A stretch of 64,000 nt of DNA, taken from positions 71,959,501 through 72,023,500 of the forward strand of contig CM060833.1 in NCBI GenBank assembly GCA_030762175.1. The letters run 5' to 3'. Under the pieces are notes generated by a model. It was not told the origin of the DNA, searched no databases, and saw nothing but the letters and a program-made list of their open reading frames with translations. Of this stretch, positions 55,769 through 64,000 are shown piece by piece. Position 1 is the stretch's first letter, and each line of letters starts with the position of its first letter. This stretch comes from Metallyticus violacea. Taxonomy: Eukaryota; Arthropoda; Insecta; Mantodea; Metallyticidae. A program made the translations under genes and the position numbers.

Positions 55769-58700
55769 ATCTGTTAGAAGCTAACGGTGAATGCCAAGTA
55801 CTTATGCGGTTCAATTTCTTGCACACAAAGAACAAACGATGTTCCACTATCCTAAATCTGAGTCAACATATTAACACCAACCTATTTATTTTGGAAATGA
55901 AAACAGTAATGTTGGAGAGAAAATACCTTGGATTTCATTACTAAATACAGAATATAACAAAGCAAGCGGGAAAGCTCTGGAAAAATGACAGAGAACCTAA
56001 AACATATAAAAAATCTACAGAAAAATATGATAAATTTCGTTTATTTTCTGAGTTACAGTAATTGTTTGTTATTTGCTGATAAACCGCATGTAATTTTGTT
56101 ATCAAGCTGATTTGTTTTACATTTACTACATTTTCCATAACCGAATAAACAAATCAATTATTGCAAAGTATGGAGTGTAATTACTTACAGCTAGTGGGTG
56201 GAAATGAATTGCTCTAATCAGAAAATGACAAAGATGCACATTATATATGAACATGCTAATTTCAATGCAAATAAAATAATGCATTTTATGCTGAAAACTT
56301 AAAAATCTAAAATGCACTTGCTCTATACATGATGGGTTCATACATGATGGGGCACCGCCTCATTTTCTCTTGCAGATAGAGGATGTTTAAATCAGCAATT
56401 CCCAAACAAGTGGATAAGTTATGGAGTTCCGTCATTCTGCCTGAACTCAGAAAATTTAATTGTGGGACCATTTATAGGCCATTATGTTTCAAGAATTAAT
56501 TCATAACTTGGAAATTCCTCGCCAGCTATTTGACGAAGGGTGTCGGCAGATACACCAGACACCTGCAATATGGGGGAGAATAAGACAAATTATGTAATTG
56601 CGCTAAAAAGCATAATCTATTGTAGTTCATAATGACCAGTTTTAGCACTCTCTGTAGAAGTTAGGAATTTCTGTAAATAATTACTTATTTGAAGGTGTTC
56701 GAGACAAATTTTATCTTTTATTATTGTCATCTGCTATAACAAGTGGCATCTCTATTTACAGACAGCACTTGTAACTTCGTTAATAATATGTGACCGTTAA
56801 TAATAATAGCCTCTTCTGCTTAATAGTAATATCTTGCTAATAACGCTCTAACCAACACTTGTAGCGTATCATACGATCTTTACCTCCACTCTGCTGCTAC
56901 TTGCTGCCACTTAAAAACAAAAACAAAAAAATTTTTTTTTTCTTAAAGGCCTAGAGAATGCGTGGAAATGTTTGTGTCATTTGCAAAAAGGAGATAAGGA
57001 CTTTAGCCACATTTAAGATAATATAATTGTTCGTTTCATCTCTTGTATTATAATCAAATGATGATAAAAAACAAGAATTTAATAATATATGTTAGGTTAA
57101 TACAAAATTGAATGTGCACTGTACCTAAATAAGCTACTGAAATTAACATACAATAATTTATTAAATATTACAGCATAAATAAAAGCTGTTTGTAATTAAA
57201 CTTTCAAGTCTATTTTGAAAAGAGTTTCGTTTAACTACGTAATTGCCTAAAATGGGAGACAAAGAATCCTGTCTGACTGGGCTAGCAAAACTTAAATACA
57301 CCTTGTAGCAGGCAAAATACTTAATACAATTAAGCAGATAACAAATATCACTCGTAACGTACTAATAATTATTTGAAATAAAAGCTTTACAACATTAAAT
57401 TCGAGTAGCTGCAAACTGAAAGGGCGAAACTTCTCTCAAGAAAGCTTGTATTAAGTTTTACATCTCACATATTTAAATTCTGAAAGAGTTCATATCAAAC
57501 CTGAATGGCAAAAGTAATTAAGAGCCTGCATTAAGTTTGTGGAGAAAGCCGAAATAAAGCCTCATTCCCCGGGAACGTCTTGTCTCTCGAACAGCTCAGG
57601 GGAGAAGTCTCTTGCACTGTCACGCAGCGATATACTAATCCCTGATAGCTGAAGGCAAGCCATGTGTTGAGCAATAAAACTGAACTTGAACGCAGTCATG
57701 ATCACATGACAGTGCCAAAAAAAGAGATGATCACTGAAATATCGATTAACACGCGTTCTTTTATCTAACAATGACATAGTTGAAGTTAAAATTTAGCATC
57801 AGATATATTTTGTAAAAATAAATCAGTAACAACTTGAATAGAGAATAAATTTGACGTAGCTTCTTTATCTACACACCAAAATGACCTAATAAAACTAAAC
57901 GAAGTTGGCAATATGTTTACATGTTTTCATTGGTTTTAGGTTCTCTATCAATTTTCCACAGCTTTCCCACATGATTTGTTACACCCTTTATATTGAAAGT
58001 AAGTTACAAGAATATACTTAGGTACACGTTCTTTTCAGAGAATTTGTTACTTAATGAATGTTTTCTATCATGAAGAAAAAACCATAAGCCATTAGCAATA
58101 CAATATGCTCCATAAACGTACACGCAAATACAATATTATATGAGCCGGACAAAATATATTTCCATAGAACAACGTCTGCACAAGCCATTCTAAAGCCACT
58201 CGAGGGGCGCATCTGCAAATCGACTTCGTATCGTTTCAATTCGAGTGTGTAATTGAAACATTCAGCCCTTAATTACCCAAGTTGCAAGCTGGAAAAGAGG
58301 AAAAAGAATGTACTGTGCAGGTAGAACGCTTTTCAGTTTTCTTCCACTTCTCAAATTACACACACAATGAGGTCGATTACGTACTTACATTTACGAGTAA
58401 TCAAGGTAAAGAATGTGTCCTCCACGTGACTAAAAATATAATTACCTTTCTATCTCAGTTTTAATACCTCTTAGCAACAACCTGTACTCGTACTCCCTAT
58501 TGAACTAACTTTAGTAACAAGATTGTACTAAGCATCATGTTAATAATAACAATAATAATAATATAAAAGTAAACAGTATGTAAATATTCTCAAAGCAGGC
58601 ATAGATAGTAAATCACAAAATATAATATTTGTTTCGAAAATTTAAATATATTGAACTAAACTTCATCTAAAGAGGATTATATTTTTGTTTTGATTAAACC

Positions 58701-59742
58701 GCTAGTTTTCAGAAACTTTAATTAACAAATTACTGTCTAAAATTTGTCCTCTGTATGCATAAAGGAATTTGTCACTTATTTCTTAATTTAAAAAATTAAA
58801 CGGTAGATTTTATATTTTTGTAATATTTATATTGGTTTATATTTTAATGCATTAGGAATATAGTGCTGCTAATTCCCACTATGATCTTTTTACATCGCAC
58901 TGTTTAAAATATTTTATTAAAGATAATATATTTGGCATACACTACATAGACTTAATTCATTTAAATCCAATTGTATTACGTTTTTGTAATCAGAAGATTA
59001 ACTAATTTCAAAATAAGCAAAGAGTAATTGCATCTTCATTGAATTGCTTAAATGGAAGCATAGCAATATAAAAGAATATTATGTATAAACTCTATTTGAA
59101 TTAATTGCTTACGAAGTTTTGATTATCATTTACGGAAACTTTAGACCGAAATTAAATTAAATAAGAAAATATTCCAAATAAAATTGCGATTACAAATTTT
59201 ATTTTACAAAACATCTTATGCATAATTAGATCCCGTTGGCTAACATCAAAATGAAATTTAGCTCATTATTGGTGACGAAACACTTGCTATCATGAACCAT
59301 ACTTAATGTTGTACTTTATTTACCATATTACAGACTCTAAATTATAGCAAACTTTTATTTGTATTTTTCCTATTAATTTTGTCCGAGTTTCCAATTTATT
59401 TCAAAGGCTTATTATACTATCGTTCTTAATGAATATTTATATAATTCTCTGCAAAACTTTTTATTTTTCATACAAATATAAGCTTGTGTTATTTAAATAT
59501 GTTTGCTTTCATGTCTTTAAAAGATGAGCTGAAACAGAATGAGAGTTTTCAAATTTTGTTTACTTTTACGTTGCTAACCACTGTTCAAAGTGAATTAAGT
59601 ATTTCTAACTGTGAAGTATAACGCACACAATTAGTAATATCTTAAAATAATTTCAATTGATCACCGCTTATTCTTACATACTGGTATAGGCATACAAACT
59701 GAAAGGCTATGTAATTGGTTCTGGCAATTTTCACTTAGTCTC
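55768..59742. other. AT-rich DNA, nothing recognised
   Basis: Several short open frames have no domain. No repeat family is recognised in about 4 kb, which makes this one of the longest repeat-poor stretches here. Confidence 0.5.
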
Positions 59743-59750
59743 TCAAGAGC

Positions 59751-60013
59751 AAATGATTTTTTATAGTGTTCAACGCCCGTTTTTACTACTGAGGTACCAC
59801 AGGCGGTGGACACATGAAATGTGACATGAGAGATATATTGGGATTTTTTTAAGGAAGTAAATGTTCTAGACCTAAGTGTAGGTACCTCTCCGGCATTTGC
59901 TATTCATGAGGACTGAGGAAAACCCTATTAGGGAGGACGATCCTGACGGATTTGAACCCTAGACTTCACGCTCATGAATCCACACCTTAATGACCTCGGC
60001 CACCCGTAACGGT
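59751..60013 (-). mobile_element. SINE-B copy 8, diverged, with target duplication
   Basis: Minus-strand copy with its head at 60013 (ACCGTTACGGGTGGCCGAGG) and 3' end GGGCGTTGAACACT near 59764. The B box is GGGTTCAAATCC. Part of the CTCAGTC region is shortened. The flank TCAAGAGC at 59743-59750 and 60013-60020 (one base shared with the head) is the target duplication. Confidence 0.87.
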
Positions 60014-60032
60014 CAAGAGCGATATATATATT

Positions 60033-60066
60033 AAAAGTCACACTTGCGATTTCAAGTGTGACTTTT
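60033..60066. repeat. Perfect 14-bp hairpin
   Basis: AAAAGTCACACTTG (60033-60046), loop CGATTT, then the exact reverse complement (60053-60066). It lies 13 bases beyond the target duplication of SINE-B. Confidence 0.9.
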
Positions 60067-60196
60067 TCTTAGTGTTTTATCCTTTTCTACTATTATAATT
60101 ACTGTTAATTGTGTGTATATATATAATATCCCTCTCTTGTGCGAAGTTACTAAAGTGCTTTAATGCTTCAAAATACAAATAGGCAGAGTGGAGTCA

Positions 60197-60495
60197 TTTT
60201 TTTGATTTGGTTTATTTACGGACGCTCTTTAACATCTCAGGTCATCAGCGTCCCATTCAAATCAGGGCGTGAAATGGCCGACAAATTTTGCTCAGAGGCC
60301 TCTTCTTTCAGGTTTGAGGTTCTTTTTCATGCCGTAAATGTACGACACGGGACACACGGCTTTACTTCCCTTCCGAAGGAAGCCATACTTAGGATTTTTA
60401 TGCCCGAAAAATCCATTGGCCCTGGCCGGGATGGAACCCGCGATCTTGGGTTTAGAAGGCAAGTATGGTTACCACTACACCACCAAGACCCACAT
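60197..60495 (-). mobile_element. SINE-A copy 7, full length
   Basis: Minus-strand SINE-A with its head near 60492 (GGTCTTGGTGGTGTAGTGGT), B box GGGTTCCATCCCGG, and full body to AAAGAGCGTCCGTAAATAAA. The perfect 10-bp target duplication AGTGGAGTCA is at 60187-60196 and 60496-60505. The open frame at 60163-60513 is a SINE reading. Confidence 0.94.
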
Positions 60496-60505
60496 AGTGG
60501 AGTCA

Positions 60506-61242
60506 AATCCTAGCTAAAGATACCGTTATCATTTATCCAAATCATTTCATTTGATTCTTAATCCCCAGTAATTTTAGACATTCTTCAAAGTCTCTGATTT
60601 TTGCGCCAATTGTTCAAGCTTCCTCTAAAAGCTATAGCTGCTCCCAGTTTAAGCGCTGAGAACTTAATTTACTTATACTTTTTGGCTACAGTTTATACTT
60701 TTCTTGCGTTCATCTTGGGATATGATACAGACAATTTCAACGAAAAAAGATCTGGATATTCCTAATATCAATAAACTTCTCTTGATTAAAACTCTAAAAT
60801 TCTAGCTGTGGTGATTTTTCTAAATATAATATGACATATAAAAATTTTAGAAAGAATTCTATCAAAATTAATTTTAAAAGAACTTTTTTTCATTGCCAAT
60901 CTATAACAGAAAGTTTTATCAACATTTCCAATAAGTTTTACGTAAAAATTATCAGAGCTGCAAAAACTGAGAGTTTGAAACATCAAGTCAAGTGAAAAAA
61001 CGATCAAACCCCAAGCATTATATGAAATAACGATCTAACAAGGTCCAACTTTGTGTGTAGATTCATTGTTTTGTTAGATCGAAAATTGTGATAATCAACA
61101 ATGGATTAACACATGGTTGGAAGTGTTATTATATTAAACATAATACTATATTGTAGGTTGTTAAGCAAGTCTTTCATTATTTTTTTCCCTGCTTCTAATA
61201 TCAATGCGAAAAGACCTTTATAGAAGCTTGAGTGTCATTCTT
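60506..61242. other. AT-rich DNA, nothing recognised
   Basis: No gene or repeat family is recognised. Confidence 0.5.
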
Positions 61243-61249
61243 ATGAACG

Positions 61250-61548
61250 TCGGTCCTGGTGGTGTAGTGGTTGCCATATTGCCTCCTACACCCAAGAACG
61301 CGGGTTCGAACCCGGCCAGGACCGATGGATTTTTTCGGGCGTAAAAATCCTAAGTATGGCTTCCTTCGGAAGGGAAATAAAGCCATGGGTCCCGTGTCGT
61401 ACATTTACGGCACGAAAAAGAATCTCAAGTCTGAAAGAGAGGTCTCTGAGCAAAATTTGTCGGCCGTTGCACGCTCTGAGTTGAATGGGACGCTGATGAC
61501 CTGAGATGTTAAAGAGCGTGCATAAATAAATCAATAAAAAAAAAAAAA
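61250..61548 (+). mobile_element. SINE-A copy 8, full length
   Basis: Plus-strand SINE-A with head GGTCCTGGTGGTGTAGTGGT (61252), a perfect B box GGGTTCGAACCCGG and CCAGGACC to pair with the head. It has a complete body and an A-run at 61536-61548. ATGAACG occurs on both sides (61243-61249, 61554-61560). AAGCTTGA also occurs on both sides but with 11 more bases on the left, so the duplication may be longer with an indel. Confidence 0.94.
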
Positions 61549-61560
61549 GCTTGATGAACG

Positions 61561-64000
61561 GTGACCAGTGCGTGTGATAAAAGTATAACTACATCAGAGA
61601 GAATAGGAAGAGAAGTGGAATACTACAGCTACATCCATTTATGAAAAAAAATGTCCCTTTCAGACAAGACCTATGAGATATAACCAGCACCGAAGAACAA
61701 TAAAACCTTAGGACTACATATAAGGGCAGCGGTAGAACTATGCTGTCATAAATTCAGAAAAAACTGGCAGGATTGCCAAAAACATGCTGGACCAGAAGCT
61801 TAGTTCCTGAAGTAAAAATCGATGACTTGCGAGGTCATAAGAGAGTCTGCTGTAATTCAGTCAGAAATTATATGATTACATCACAGAAGGTGCGATTGAT
61901 GTTTTTCCAACTGAAACATCCTGAAAAATAGTAATTTTAGTGAATATGTAGGTATACAAAATCATAGATCAGCGTTTAATTTATTTGTTAACTGCTAATA
62001 TGGACATAAATTGCTTATGTACTAATGAAAGTACAAAGTACTTACTACATGTAAGATAAGAAAGCACACTTGTACAATATTGAAGAATATTTATTCATGA
62101 TTAATCGATTCACTAAAGCTTAATTCTGTTGTAAGTTTTCAATTTTGTTTTTAAATAATTGCATTGTAACAATATAACTTTGATCTATTTTCCCCCGGAC
62201 CCTTCATATATCTAAACCATATTCGAGGGCCTAAGCTCAAAATGAATTACTAGTTATATATAGAATAGGATCATGACATTGTAGTGTCAAGTGCAATTAA
62301 AAATAATTAATTGCAACGTATTCATTTATAATGTCTATACTACAAAAATAATTTTATTTGCTTTAAAGTTTTATTACGTAATTTATACAAATGGTGTCAA
62401 AACATATTTTAAAATTAAATTGAAATACAGAAACTTTTAATTACGCTGTTTTTACTCACCTACATATTCTGAACGTTCTAGTTTGACTTCTCGTTAAAGA
62501 TGCTGGTCTAAAGTTCTCTGTTTGAATGAATAAATAAATAAATTTAAACCGTATGCCAGTTTTCCAATAGCATATTGCAGTTAAAATGCACTGCAGTTCC
62601 ATTTATATTGTGTATCTTTGAAATGGTATAAACTTTAAATAAAATATTTTAAAATGTAAATTTTTATAATGTAAGTTATATATGCTTATTATACTAGAGA
62701 AGAAGACAAGTATTCAAGTAAAATGAAGGCAGAAACGAGATGTCGTATAGTCATATTTAGAAATGCGGCCCTATATTGACATGTTAGAGTAAATATATTT
62801 GTATCGGAAAATGCTAGCTTTATGTCCATTACAATTTTCATAAAATTTTAATTAGTGGAAATTCATTATCGTTGCTCTTGAAAGCTTGCCATTTAAAAGC
62901 GTCATGGCAAACACAAAGCTATGATTAAAACCCAGTTTTAGGACATTTTAATTTAAAAGCCATATAATAATGAAATCGCTGAACGAGGGAAAAAAATGCA
63001 GAATTCAAAACTGATGAAAGCGGGCAATCAATATGTTTGGTGATTTGTCACTTGTCTAAGTCTTTAACTTTCTACTCTCTGCTATAGGTCTTAAGAGGTA
63101 ATTGTTAGCAACATATAAAAGTGCTCTGAGAGCATAATGCATCCTACAGGGTAAGGATATATATGAGAGAATCGATAGTATAGCATACATACTAAATAAA
63201 TAGACTATTATTTCTTTTTCCTTTTGTCTGTTTATTTTATATATTTCAACCTGATGAGCGCCAGACAACATTTTATCTTCACATGAATGGTCGAGATCCT
63301 CAATTAGGGTAACGTTAGCCCGGATTAAGTCGTTAATTAACAGCTGCGGGAGTTGCAGCGTTTTGCTTCTGCCAGTGACTTATTTAAGGCAAGGGTAGAG
63401 GAAACCGCTGAAATTGGTTAACGCTTCAAGGTGGCGTGAATGACTAAGTATTTGCGATCTGTGTATCAAACGCTGGGTTAAACAGAAGCTATACCGCGTG
63501 GGTTGCCGTAATTTGTGGTAGTAGTTGCAGTTAATCGGCAGAGAGCGTGTATGTCAAACTGTTACCTATGGGCTTTAATGGCTAGAGAGCTAGATAGTTA
63601 ACTGTTTAAAAAATAAATAAAGTATTAGTAAATGAATTTGTCACATCTGTGAACGCTAACACAGTGCAGGAGACACTAAAAATATTGCATTGATTTGGAT
63701 CTGATCTCTCTATCCCGTACCATTTTACGGTAAATTAGGCTTTAAAATTGTCTTAAAATATTCAAAACATGCATATTTAATTACTTTTTAATCATGTATG
63801 AAATTAAACCTCGCATAATGTATGTGCGAATATTCTAAAAATAATAAACAGTAAGAATTCCTAGATTCATAACTTTTTTCAATCATCATACAATAATATT
63901 TTAAAATGCCTGATATTACTCACATTTTCAAAAAAAAATCTGGAAGACTTCAATTTGTAAAACAAACCAGGAACATGTTCAATTAGTTGCCAACCGTCAC
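61561..64000. other. No recognised gene or repeat
   Basis: AT-rich apart from a mildly GC-richer stretch at 63300-63600 that I could not assign. No coding signal is recognised. Confidence 0.5.

Noticed and set aside
55642..55944. Open frame with poly-Asn then poly-Tyr
   Set aside because: Produced entirely by the (AAT)n(ATT)n tract.
60163..60513. 116-codon open frame
   Set aside because: Reads through SINE-A on the opposite strand; the same reading appears in fragments at other SINE-A copies.

Overview
The window looks like nuclear, non-coding DNA from a large, AT-rich arthropod genome. Five tRNA-derived SINE-like families, remnants of several DNA-transposon and LINE families, long microsatellites and one intronless, broken copy of a nuclear gene for a mitochondrial protein point to an animal. 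There are no operons, ribosome binding sites or long open frames. The transposase and LINE types, and the style of the SINE bodies, fit an insect and perhaps a polyneopteran, but that last step is inference. I see no intact protein-coding gene and no canonical functional tRNA, rRNA or snRNA gene.

Layout. 0-6.4 kb: AT-rich DNA with two SINE-B copies, then a minus-strand LINE remnant (about 4703-6400) carrying nested SINE-A and SINE-B insertions. 6.4-14.5 kb: mostly unrecognised, with a (CA)n(TA)n tract, a frameshifted UQCRQ-like retrocopy (9772-10007, minus) and a full SINE-A with target duplications. 14.5-17.2 kb: a 670-bp element with inverted ends and TA flanks, a (CT)n tract and a piggyBac-like fragment. 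17.7-19.5 kb: a plus-strand LINE tail split by SINE-B, ending in (GCT)n(ACT)n and followed by SINE-C. 19.6-23 kb: two SINE-A copies and a decayed mariner flanked and split by SINE-B. 23-27.6 kb: nothing recognised. 27.6-37.5 kb: the densest repeat stretch, with a 545-bp SINE-D with 16-bp target duplications, a hAT-like fragment, repeat F, SINE-C, a third LINE fragment, a fragment of a conserved multicopy protein, a SINE-D split by a SINE-A, another SINE-D, and a directly abutting SINE-A/SINE-C pair. 37.5-42.6 kb: two SINE-E tRNA-like units, a Tc1/mariner-type fragment and a SINE-D. 42.6-64 kb: mostly unrecognised AT-rich DNA with an almost identical 111-bp tandem duplication, a SINE-B remnant collapsed to about 42 bp, a second repeat F, a transposase N-terminus, a (AAT)n(ATT)n palindrome, and late SINE-B and SINE-A copies.

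The history can be partly ordered by nesting: DNA transposons and LINEs came first, and SINE-A, SINE-B and SINE-C inserted into or beside them, several still with 7-16 bp target duplications. The most useful content is this set of SINE families (A-E), the unclassified repeat F and the TA-flanked element. I found no previously undescribed gene system, CRISPR array or biosynthetic cluster. All family assignments were made by eye and need database comparison.
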